A DNA stretch of 33,894 nucleotides from a virus. The DNA is taken from the IMG/VR virus record IMGVR_UViG_3300022198_002824, positions 1 to 33,894 of that record; one strand, 5' to 3'. This document shows, piece after piece, positions 8,189 to 17,000 of this stretch. The position numbers were made by a program, and so were the translations under genes. Under the pieces are notes generated by a model that ran no database searches, had not been told where the DNA came from, and saw nothing but the letters and a program-made list of their open reading frames with translations. Position 1 is the first letter of the stretch. Each line of letters begins with the position of its first letter.

Positions 8189-8862
8189 ATTAAACTTGCT
8201 ATCCTTGGTATAATAACTTCTTCAGCAAACTTATCATGATGTTCTTTTGTAGGATGGTTGCCTTCTGCAAATCCAGGATCCCACATTTCATCAACGCACC
8301 ATTCTGCCATACCGCCTGTTTTCTTGTGAAACCAAAATTGTTTCCAATCAACTAGTGAAATATCTACATCAACGTTTGACATTTCATCTTTCCACCAAAA
8401 GTTTAGCATAGGTATATGATTAAGTTTACAGTACCATTGTGTTCTTGCAATATGTTCTAAACTTTCAATAGCACTTTGTTTTTCGTTGTAGATTTTTCTG
8501 TAAGGTTCAAACAAATGTTTTTCTGCAAGTTCGTTTTCAGATACCTTGCTGTCTACACCATTGCCACCGTTCTTAACCCAATAGCCATTTTGTGTTTTGT
8601 CTATGTAGGGTGATCCTTGAGCAAATCCAAAATCATGTTCAGTTAAAAACGCACGACGATGTATGCCGCTCCACTGACAAACTAATATATTGCGTTGACC
8701 TTTGAGTTGTTCTAATTTATCAATTGCTTGTCTTGAAATGTAATCTTGCCCAGCGGCACATGAAGCCACGTTATGTACTTGCCATAGTTCTTCTAGTTTG
8801 CCCACCCAAGTCATTTCTGAATTGTAGGTGAAGCTACATCCAGATGTAATCACATTTATCAT
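8185..8862 (-). CDS. SGNH-hydrolase-like protein (copy C)
   Basis: 225 aa, first gene of the minus-strand operon. Ser10 lies in MINVITSGCSFT (block I), VASCAAGQDYISR gives the block II glycine, VCQWSGIHRR sits at block III, and the C-terminus has WFHKKTGGMAEW followed by GNHPTKEH with His203. An acidic residue (E200) sits three before that His, giving E-x-x-H in place of the canonical D-x-x-H; this makes copy C the best candidate for an intact catalytic site. A sigma70 promoter lies just upstream (8869-8897), and its predicted transcription start coincides with the ATG. The next gene overlaps by 4 bases. Confidence 0.68.
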   Translation of the reverse strand: MINVITSGCSFTYNSEMTWVGKLEELWQVHNVASCAAGQDYISRQAIDKLEQLKGQRNILVCQWSGIHRRAFLTEHDFGFAQGSPYIDKTQNGYWVKNGGNGVDSKVSENELAEKHLFEPYRKIYNEKQSAIESLEHIARTQWYCKLNHIPMLNFWWKDEMSNVDVDISLVDWKQFWFHKKTGGMAEWCVDEMWDPGFAEGNHPTKEHHDKFAEEVIIPRIASLI

Positions 8863-8868
8863 ATGTAT

Positions 8869-8897
8869 ATTATACTACCGTTTGTTAATAAAATCAA
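8869..8897 (-). promoter_or_regulatory. Sigma70-type promoter for the SGNH/glycosyltransferase operon
   Basis: Reading the minus strand, TTGATT (8897-8892) and TATAAT (8874-8869) are separated by exactly 17 bases. The -10 box is a perfect consensus and the -35 matches four of six. The first gene starts at 8862, about 7 bases after the -10, which is where transcription would begin, so the message would be leaderless or nearly so. This is predicted from sequence only. Confidence 0.6.
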
Positions 8898-8902
8898 ATG
8901 CT

Positions 8903-9463
8903 TTATAAGATATGATCGGCCAGGTTTAAATCAATCATCTGTTTGGCCGTAAAGTATTGATCGCTAGGCGAATTTAATTTTTTACGTACATCTGCTAGGC
9001 TCAACCCAGTTGCTTCACGTAATATATTTAGACAACGCAGTTCACAGTTGTTGTTTTCTTTCATTTGTGATCTCATGTCGTGCATTTTGGATTCCATCAT
9101 ATCTGAGTGCTGATGGTTCATAATTCCTGTGTTTTTAGCAACATATCTTTCGCCTTGTTTGCCACTAGCAAAAATTAATAGTGCTGAACTCATTACAGCA
9201 CCAACACCAATAGTTGAAATATGATGATGACTATTTTTCATAATATCAATTAGTGCAAATGCTTCATATAGATCTCCACCATATGAATTAATATACAGTT
9301 TTAATGTGCGTTTGGGTTTCTTGTTGAGGTTTGCACTTAGTATCCATTTTACTGCTTCGGTTACAGAGTCGTTGTCAATATCACCTGTAAGATAGTGTAT
9401 GTCATTGTCATGCAGATGAGCATCAATTCTGTCTGCGGCTGTGTACTGATCATATTTTTTCAT
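8903..9463 (-). CDS. clpP: ClpP-type serine protease
   Basis: 186 aa. LYINSYGGDLYEA (56-68) is the ClpP-type INSxGG oxyanion region. Ser92 in GVGAVMSSA aligns with the nucleophile of ClpP, His117 in NTGIMNHQH with the catalytic His, and Asp168 in SPSDQYFTA with the catalytic Asp. The triad therefore appears complete. Length is close to mature ClpP. No ClpX/ClpA partner ATPase lies in the window, so it may work with the host unfoldase, form a stand-alone peptidase, or serve in virion maturation, as ClpP-fold proteases do in some phage heads. It sits on the opposite strand, next to the baseplate genes. The 40 bases after its stop hold the promoter of the next operon. Confidence 0.85.
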   Translation of the reverse strand: MKKYDQYTAADRIDAHLHDNDIHYLTGDIDNDSVTEAVKWILSANLNKKPKRTLKLYINSYGGDLYEAFALIDIMKNSHHHISTIGVGAVMSSALLIFASGKQGERYVAKNTGIMNHQHSDMMESKMHDMRSQMKENNNCELRCLNILREATGLSLADVRKKLNSPSDQYFTAKQMIDLNLADHIL

Positions 9464-9484
9464 TGTGTTTTATCTATATAAGCG

Positions 9485-9492
9485 TATTTATT
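9485..9492 (-). promoter_or_regulatory. Possible NATAAATA late promoter for the protease gene
   Basis: The minus strand reads AATAAATA here, matching the cyanophage-type late promoter consensus NATAAATA, 21 bases upstream of the ATG at 9463. The surrounding DNA is very AT-rich, so a chance match is plausible. Confidence 0.3.
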
Positions 9493-9522
9493 GAATTTAC
9501 GTTATATATGCTGTTAATCTAA

Positions 9523-9741
9523 TTACTTGTTTTTCTTAGATGGATACGGATTATTAGGCATGCCTGCACCAGCAGTAAATTTAGGACCTTTTAGAGGACC
9601 ATAGCGTTTGTTAGTATTACTGATGTACCCACCAATAACAGCGTCTTCTGTTTTGGATTTTTTCTTCTTTTTAGCACCTAAAGGCATAGCCACACTAGCA
9701 ATTGCACCACTAAAATTTTCGTCTATTTCTTTAATTTTCAT
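9523..9741 (-). CDS. Small basic protein of unknown function
   Basis: 72 aa from ATG 9741 (MKIKEIDENFSGAIASVAMP). A longer reading from 9858 runs through non-coding promoter DNA and overlaps gp25 on the other strand, so it is rejected. The protein has a short acidic N-terminus, a GAIASVAMPLG stretch, then a run of five lysines and a Gly/Pro/Asn/Lys-rich tail ending in SKKNK. Short phage proteins with a G-x-I-A-S-V-x-x-P-L-G-like element occur in marine T4-like phages, but I cannot name a function. The polybasic segment could bind DNA or another acidic partner. No clear Shine-Dalgarno is present. Confidence 0.6.
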   Translation of the reverse strand: MKIKEIDENFSGAIASVAMPLGAKKKKKSKTEDAVIGGYISNTNKRYGPLKGPKFTAGAGMPNNPYPSKKNK

Positions 9742-9749
9742 AACAAAGT

Positions 9750-9757
9750 TATTTATG
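9750..9757 (-). promoter_or_regulatory. Weak NATAAATA match before the small basic protein
   Basis: The minus strand reads CATAAATA, eight bases before the ATG at 9741. Transcription from it would start only a few bases before the start codon. It is divergent from the perfect late promoter at 9799-9806. Low confidence because of the AT-rich context. Confidence 0.3.
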
Positions 9758-9798
9758 TTTATTTTTGATCTATAATTATATACGCAGTTATCTTTGCA

Positions 9799-9806
9799 TA
9801 TAAATA
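9799..9806 (+). promoter_or_regulatory. T4-type late promoter for the baseplate operon
   Basis: Exact TATAAATA, the T4 late promoter consensus, 27 bases before the gp25 ATG. A ribosome site AAAGGA follows at 9824-9829. It fits the expected late control of the structural module by the phage sliding clamp and gp55/gp33-type factors, none of which lie in this window. Confidence 0.7.
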
Positions 9807-9833
9807 TTAATAACTTAGCAGTTAAAGGAAAAT

Positions 9834-10334
9834 ATGGCATACAATACACCAACATCATATAATAGTTCTACAGGGAACAGAGTGCGTGTAGTCTCTCCAT
9901 CCAACGTATCAAATCCCAACAGTAACTATGTAACAGCCAAAATATATCGTGGCTTCAGTTCTAATAATCCAACGGCTCGTAACGGTGTATTATATGATGC
10001 TGATATAATCAAACAAGATATCTATAATCATTTTATGACTGCTAGAGGTGAAAGAGTTATGATGCCAAAATTTGGCAGTATAATTTGGGATTACCTTTAC
10101 GAGCCTTTGGATGAAACTACAAAAGGAATTATTGAGCAAGATGCTAGAGATATTGTGTCGTCTGACCCAAGAGTAACACTACAAGATTTAGATGTAGTTG
10201 GGTTTGAACACGGAATTCAATTAAATATAACATTAATGATACATCCACAAAATATGGTAGAACAAATGACTGTGGAGTTTAATGTTAATCAAATTATAAA
10301 CAACGCTGGCGGAACTAGCGGAGGCGGGTATTAA
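9834..10334 (+). CDS. 25: Baseplate wedge subunit gp25
   Basis: 166 aa. The central region shows the gp25 signature: a D-I-I-K-Q-D-I-Y-N-H-F helix, then TARGERVMMPKFGSIIWDYL and YEPLD, as in T4 gp25 and the related gpW/gp25 lysozyme-like family, where it joins the sheath-proximal inner baseplate wedge. The first 45 or so residues are a Ser/Asn-rich extension, and the C-terminus ends in a Gly-rich tail. It is preceded by a perfect late promoter and its stop overlaps the gp6 start by one base (TAATG), the usual 25-6 arrangement of T4-like marine phages. Late structural gene. Confidence 0.93.
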   Translation: MAYNTPTSYNSSTGNRVRVVSPSNVSNPNSNYVTAKIYRGFSSNNPTARNGVLYDADIIKQDIYNHFMTARGERVMMPKFGSIIWDYLYEPLDETTKGIIEQDARDIVSSDPRVTLQDLDVVGFEHGIQLNITLMIHPQNMVEQMTVEFNVNQIINNAGGTSGGGY

Positions 10335-13300
10335 TGGGACAATTAGTTAGACAATCAAATTTATTTGCGGCGGAAGATTGGAAAGTAATTTACAGAACTT
10401 TTTCTGATGCAGACTTTCAGTCATATGACTTTGACACAATCAGACAGTCAATGCTCAATTACATTGCAAGAAACTATCCAGAAGAATTTAATGATTACAT
10501 TAACTCATCAGAATTTATTGCCATCATTGATTTGTTGGCATACCTAGGACAAAGTTTATCATTTAGAATTGATCTAAATGCAAGAGAAAATTTTGTCGAC
10601 ACAGCATCAAGAAGAGAATCTATTTTAAGATTAGCAAACATGTTGAGCTACAAGCCAGCACGTAATTCAACAGCACGGGGTCTTGTAAAACTCACAGCAA
10701 TAAAAACATCAGAACCAGTTACAGATTCATCGGGTAATAATTTAAGCAATGTTGAGGTACGTTGGAACGATCCAAACAATCCAAATTGGTTTGAACAGTT
10801 TATTGTAGTTTTAAATGCATCTATACTTGAAACTAATCAATTTGGTAAGCCAACACAAAGTCAAACAATTAATTCATTAATCAATAACATGTATAGTTTT
10901 AACAATGTTAAAAATGTACAAGTAGCATATCCTTTTAGTGCAAAAGTTAATAATGAAAACTACACATTTGAAGTTGTTCCTGCAAAATTTAATACAGCAG
11001 GATACATTGAAGAAGCATCACCAAATCCATTAAATTCATTTAATGTAATTTATAAAAATGATGGTAAAGGTTATGGTAGTGCAAACACTGGATTTTTCTT
11101 ATATATAAAAGAAGGTTCTATTGCATATCAAGATTTTAATTTTGATCAACCAGTTGAAGATAGAACTGTTGACATTGATGTGAATGACATAAACAATACA
11201 GACGTATGGGTACAAGAAATTAGTTCATCAGGATTGGTAGAAACAAATTGGAAAAAAGTTCCGGCATTGTCAGGACAAAACATTATCTACAATAGTTTAG
11301 CATTAACTGAAAGAAATATATTTGAAGTTAAAACAAGATTAGATGACCAAGTATCTATACAGTTTTCCGATGGAGACTTTGGTAATATACCTGTTGGCTT
11401 ATACCGTATTTGGTATAGATCAAGTGGATTAAAAGGAGAGTCAGTACAATCATCTGATATTCAAAACAAAGGTATATCTTTTGGTTATATTAATAAAGCA
11501 AATCAAAATTTTGATTTGTCTATGACTTTTAGTTTAAATTATACTATTACAAATTCGTCATCAAGGGAATCAATTCAAGACATTAAATTAAATTCAGCAC
11601 AGGCTTACTACACACAAGATAGAATGATTACTGCTGAAGACTATAATGTATTTCCTATAACAAAGATTGATGGTATACAAAAAATCAAAGCACTTAACAA
11701 AACACATGCTGGTCACTCAAGATTTATAGATATACAAGATCCAACTGGTACTGTAGCAAATGTAAATTGTATAGGTGAAGATGGTATTGCTTACAAGTCT
11801 CCAAACACAACCGAAACAGTTGTAACAGTATTAGATAACAGTTCTTACGAAAAAGTTATTGACGAGATTGAAAAAATGATTCAATCTCAGCAGATGCAAA
11901 ATTTTTATTTTGACACATATAAAAAAGATGTTGAATCAAATCTATCAACAGGATCCGAAACATTTAAGTTTGAATCTACTGGTGTAAACTCTGCATATTG
12001 GAGAACATTACCTACAGCGTCATCAAGTTACTATGGATACTTTACTACAGAAAACACAGGCACGAATCGTTTAGTGGCAACCGGTGCTTCGACAACAAGA
12101 CACGGATATATTAGAAAAGATTCAAAAATTGAATTTGTTAATTCGTACAGTAATCCAACAAAAACAATCTGGGCAACTGTAAAAAGTGTTTCAGCAAATG
12201 GTAACCCAGCAGGTTTAACTACAGGCCCAATACAGTTATCAGAAACGATTCCAGCAGGATATATAGCACGAACAGTTGTACCACATATTAGAACAGAATT
12301 TAATGCAACAGAAAGATCATCGTTGTTGTCACAATTAACATCATCAACTACAACGCTAACAACATTTGGTATTGGTTACAATTATTATAACTCGACCACT
12401 AAAGCAGAAGAATGGTATATTATTGCAAATGCAAATATTGATACTGCAAGTGAGTTTTCAAGTGCTAATAACACACTTGGTGGAGGTGCACAAGGTGTAA
12501 GCAATGATTCGAGTTGGTTAATACGATCGCAATTTACAGAAAAAGGTGCAAACACAAATGCTAAATTTACTTTAACTGCTAGAGGTTTAGACTATGTGTT
12601 CCAATCATCAGATGATGTGAGATTCTTTTATGTAAAAGATTATAAAACACTTGACACTGAAACAGGATTAAGTGTACAAGATAGAATTGATATTTTAGCA
12701 GATGTAAACACTGCAATTGAAAAAGGTACAGGTGCAACAGCAACAGCAACAATTAATACAGGATCAATTAACGAATATACTGTAACAGCAGTTGGATCAA
12801 ACTATACTACAGCACCAACAGTAACCGTTACTGGTGATGGTACAGGTGCACAAGCAGTAGCAACAGTGCATAACGGATCTGTAATTGCAGTTACACCTGT
12901 AGAAGTAGGATCAGGCTATACAACTGCAACAGTTACATTAACATCTCCACAGATTGGTGGTAGGCTTCCTTCAGCAATACAATTAGCAGTTGTTGATAAT
13001 TTTACAGAACAAGATGGTTATATTGATAATAGAAAAGTTAAAATTGCACCATATGATGCAGATGAAGATGGTATGCCAGATTATCCTTTAGCAATGGATG
13101 ATTTAATTTATGATACTACTAATAAGAAAAATTATATTTTCTTTGAAAGTTATGAAGAATTTGATGGATACACATATTATAAATTATCTTCAGTTGTAAC
13201 ACCAGTATCTGTGTTAACAAATAGTGGTATTGAATTTTTAACCACAACTAAAAAATTTTATAATAACGGATCATTGATAACTACTACAGGTCAACAAGGT

Positions 13301-14005
13301 GAATATACTGCAACAATTAATTCAGTAATTTATAGATCTAACGTTGGTCGTTCTTATAAAACCACTAGTGGTTTATCTAACCCTGTGTTTTTTCAATGGA
13401 AGCATACTGCTCCAAGAGATCAAAGAGTTGATCCGAGCGTTTCAAATATAGTTGAGCTTATTGTATTAACAAGTGATTATTATGATGACGTTTTAGAATG
13501 GACTGCGAACAATAGAACTGCTGATTTGTTTCCGGTAGAACCAAGCGTTGAAACTCTTAATAATTTGTTTGCATCAACACTAAAACCTTATAAAGCAATT
13601 GGTGATCAATTAATTTATACTCCTGCTAAATTTAAAAAACTATTTGGCACAACAGCAGACGCAACACTACAAGGAACATTTAAAATCATTAAGTCTGCAG
13701 GAGCAACAATTACTGACAATGAGATTAAATCAAGAGTACTAGCGGCAATTAATACATTTTTTGATATTACTAATTGGGCATATGGTGAAAGTTTTTACTA
13801 CACAGAATTGTGTGCGTATATCCATAGTCAATTATCAACACAAATAAGTTCTGTTGTGATTGTTGGTAAAGATGCAGAATCAGTATTTGGTGACTTATTT
13901 GAAATTACTAGTTTACCAAATGAATTATTTTATTCTACTGCAACAGTCGACGATATTGAAATTATTAGTTCATTCACTGATCAGAATTTAAAAAAGGGGT
14001 CGTAA
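10334..14005 (+). CDS. 6: Baseplate wedge subunit gp6 (enlarged)
   Basis: 1223 aa against about 660 in T4. The N-terminus contains the conserved gp6/J-type region (SEFIAIIDLLAYLGQSLSFR followed by DLNARENFVDTASRRESI). The end of the protein (LYSKPARN-type region early; FFDITNWAYGESFYYTELCA late) is also typical. gp6 forms the iris-shaped dimers that hold baseplate wedges together. The extra length is mainly an insertion in the second half, including residues about 799-877 with Ala/Thr-rich repeats of the G-S-x-Y-T-T-A-P-x-V-T-V-T-G type, likely a small beta domain on the baseplate surface. The Shine-Dalgarno is GGAGG inside the end of gp25. The gp6 core is firm; the insertion is unassigned. 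Confidence 0.9.
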   Translation: MGQLVRQSNLFAAEDWKVIYRTFSDADFQSYDFDTIRQSMLNYIARNYPEEFNDYINSSEFIAIIDLLAYLGQSLSFRIDLNARENFVDTASRRESILRLANMLSYKPARNSTARGLVKLTAIKTSEPVTDSSGNNLSNVEVRWNDPNNPNWFEQFIVVLNASILETNQFGKPTQSQTINSLINNMYSFNNVKNVQVAYPFSAKVNNENYTFEVVPAKFNTAGYIEEASPNPLNSFNVIYKNDGKGYGSANTGFFLYIKEGSIAYQDFNFDQPVEDRTVDIDVNDINNTDVWVQEISSSGLVETNWKKVPALSGQNIIYNSLALTERNIFEVKTRLDDQVSIQFSDGDFGNIPVGLYRIWYRSSGLKGESVQSSDIQNKGISFGYINKANQNFDLSMTFSLNYTITNSSSRESIQDIKLNSAQAYYTQDRMITAEDYNVFPITKIDGIQKIKALNKTHAGHSRFIDIQDPTGTVANVNCIGEDGIAYKSPNTTETVVTVLDNSSYEKVIDEIEKMIQSQQMQNFYFDTYKKDVESNLSTGSETFKFESTGVNSAYWRTLPTASSSYYGYFTTENTGTNRLVATGASTTRHGYIRKDSKIEFVNSYSNPTKTIWATVKSVSANGNPAGLTTGPIQLSETIPAGYIARTVVPHIRTEFNATERSSLLSQLTSSTTTLTTFGIGYNYYNSTTKAEEWYIIANANIDTASEFSSANNTLGGGAQGVSNDSSWLIRSQFTEKGANTNAKFTLTARGLDYVFQSSDDVRFFYVKDYKTLDTETGLSVQDRIDILADVNTAIEKGTGATATATINTGSINEYTVTAVGSNYTTAPTVTVTGDGTGAQAVATVHNGSVIAVTPVEVGSGYTTATVTLTSPQIGGRLPSAIQLAVVDNFTEQDGYIDNRKVKIAPYDADEDGMPDYPLAMDDLIYDTTNKKNYIFFESYEEFDGYTYYKLSSVVTPVSVLTNSGIEFLTTTKKFYNNGSLITTTGQQGEYTATINSVIYRSNVGRSYKTTSGLSNPVFFQWKHTAPRDQRVDPSVSNIVELIVLTSDYYDDVLEWTANNRTADLFPVEPSVETLNNLFASTLKPYKAIGDQLIYTPAKFKKLFGTTADATLQGTFKIIKSAGATITDNEIKSRVLAAINTFFDITNWAYGESFYYTELCAYIHSQLSTQISSVVIVGKDAESVFGDLFEITSLPNELFYSTATVDDIEIISSFTDQNLKKGS

Positions 14006-14008
14006 ACA

Positions 14009-17000
14009 ATGGCTGAGCAATTTATTGCATCTAAACAACTACCATATGTTTTACAATCAACTAAGTTAAAAAACTTTTTTGATTCCACAGTTGATCAGTG
14101 GTTTAAAAATGAAGATAGTTCATTTGAACGTGGGTTTGTAGGACAACGCCAAGGTAGATTACTAAACACTATTAAAGACTCATATTTAAAAGAACCAACA
14201 TTTGATAGAACCTATTATCAACTTGAACCAACAGCAATTATAAGAAATGCTGATACACAAACAATATCATATCAAACTACATACGAAGACCTTGTAAACA
14301 AAATTAGATTTGATGGTGGTAATATTAATGATCATGCAAGACTTTTTGAATCTAAATATTATTCGTATGCACCGCCTATTGATATTGACAAATATTTAAA
14401 CTATTCAAATTATTATTGGTATCCTTATGCTGATGACTTATCGAGTGAATCAGCTGGGGCATTTTCTACTATTCCGTCAAAACCAATTGACGGGACAAGC
14501 TCAAAAAGTATTGTATTACCAACTGATATAGTTGGAGAAAAAACCTATACTGCACCAGATGGTACAGTTTTTACAAATGGACTACATGTTAGATTTGAAG
14601 GGTCACATGTTTCTGGAGTAAGTTATCAATATTATTACACTATAGATTCGTTAACTATTGATACAGCAGGAACCGGGTATGCTGTAAATGATTCAATTTT
14701 AATCGCAGGCAAAACAATTGCTAAAGTAACAGCAGTAGGAGGTAGTGGTGAAATTACTGCTATTGAAGTTACGTCATCAACACTTGACGATGGTGACTTA
14801 CCATCTACTACTGTTATTACAAGTGTAAGTGGTGCTAGTGGAGTCATAGGATCTACAACAACAAGAAAAGAAATAACATATTTTGTTGAAGGAGTTGGAT
14901 CAGAAATTAAACTAATCGATACACGAACACTAAGAAATATAAATGACTCAACTGCGGCAACAAAAGATTACATAACAATTCAACGTGGTGCCAAAGACGG
15001 AAACCTTTGGTCAAAGTCAAATGGCTGGGTTCATAAAGATACATTAGAAAGTTATCCTTCAGTTACATCAACTTCACAAACAGACCAATTATGGGATGAC
15101 ACTGCTTGGGATATTACAGCCTTTGATGTGCAAATTTCATCGTCAACTACAGCATTTACTAGATCATCAACAAGACGTGCCATAAGACCAATTATTGAAT
15201 TTAAACGAGATATTGAATTATATGATTACGGTTATAATCATTTAACTGATGTAACAGTTGTTGAATCATTATTGACCAAAACACAGGTAGAAGGTCAATC
15301 TGCGATTAATATTGACGGATACACAATGCAAAATGAAGATACAATTTTATTTATAAATGCATCAAGTCAAGACGATTATGTTCAATGGGATAGTGATAGT
15401 GTATTGTGGGATCATGATACTGACGCTGATCCAACAACCGGTGGAGGTGGTGGCACCGGTGGTGACGTAGGATGGGATGTATCAAGTGATACATTTAATG
15501 TGGCGGCATCTATATGGAAAGTTTCTGGTGTAGGATCAAGTATAGTATTAACACAACTTACATCTACAGTTAATACAAATGATAAAGTTTATGTTAAAAA
15601 AGGTGACGTCAATAAAGGTACCGAATGGTATTACGACGGATACAATTGGAATCAAGCACAAACCAAAACAGCATCAAATCAGGCACCGTTGTACAATTTA
15701 TATGACAATGATAAAGTTATCTTAAATGATGTAGGTATATATCCGTCATCAACATTTACAGGATCAAAAATATTTGGTTATAAAATTGGCACTGGTACAA
15801 ATGATTCTGAATTAGGGTTTCCTCTTTCATATTCAGCAGGTGTTGACAAAAGTGATATTCAATTTTGTAATTTCTTAAATGAAGATTCATATACATATAG
15901 TAATGGAACAATTACAGGATACAATTATTATAAACAGTTTACATATCCAGAAACTATTGCTAAAATTATTGACTATGAAGTTAATGTTAACCCAAGTCGA
16001 TCAAATCAAAAGATAAACAAATATTTTATCAATGGTCAAGAAGCACCAGCATTAATTTTAGTTAGAGGAAATACCTATAACTTTAATTTTAGCTCTCCTG
16101 AATCATCAGCAACAGGGTATTCAAATGCAGATCATCCGTTTTATATTTCAACAGGTACTGCTTGGTCGCCAGGAGCATATACTGGCGAGTATACTGGAGG
16201 GGTAACAGGATCAAGAGCATACTATGGAGGAACTGCATCTACATTAAAATTTACTGTTCCTTCAAATGCTCCAGACAGATTGTACTATCATTGTGGTAAT
16301 CATGATAAGATGGGTGGACAATTTGTAATTGTTGACAATCCTGTAACTACACTAGATGCCGCAACAGAAACAAATTATAAGAATGAATGGATAATTGATC
16401 CAAGTAAAAAATTATCTCAAAGATTAGTCCAAGAACACACTGTAAGTAATAAAAATTTAAGTAGTCCTGTTGTGCTTGAAGTTATTCCTTCGTCAGTATT
16501 AGATATCAGTGTTTTTAAAAATGGTGTAAGGTTAGTCTTTGGTACAGACTTTACTTTAACAAATAGTTTAGTTTTAAATTTTACTACAAGTTTAGTAAAC
16601 GGAGATTTTATAAAAATATTTTATAAATCAAATAATCCAGCGCCATTAAAAACAAGTAACTATTTTGAAATACCAAAAAATTTAGAAAATAATGCATCAA
16701 ATCAAGATATAGGTACAGCAACATATAGTGAATTATTTGAACATTTCAAATCGATTATTCAAAATCAAAAAGGATTTGTTGGTTCAGTAAATGGTAATAA
16801 CAACTACAGAGATACTCTTCGAGATATAAGTCTAGGTGATGTTATATTACAACACAATGCTCCACTGCTTAAAGCAATGGCACTTGCAACTAATAGTGAT
16901 TTAGATATTGTAGAATCAATTAGATACACAAAAGATAGATATCAAGAATTTCAATTGAAGTTTTTAAATGCAGTTAATAACATACAAAATACTACTCAAA

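Noticed and set aside
9742-9858. N-terminal extension of the small basic protein with a hydrophobic stretch resembling a signal peptide
   Set aside because: It would run through the gp25 late promoter and into the gp25 coding region; the inner ATG at 9741 gives a compact protein.
12721-12960. Repeated GCAACA / ACAGCA units, considered as a CRISPR or simple-sequence array
   Set aside because: They are short, irregular and in frame as Ala/Thr codons of gp6; there are no spacers of constant length.
16022-16336. A phage plastocyanin gene for photosynthetic electron transport
   Set aside because: The motif is an internal domain of a structural protein in one continuous reading frame, not a separate gene with a signal peptide.
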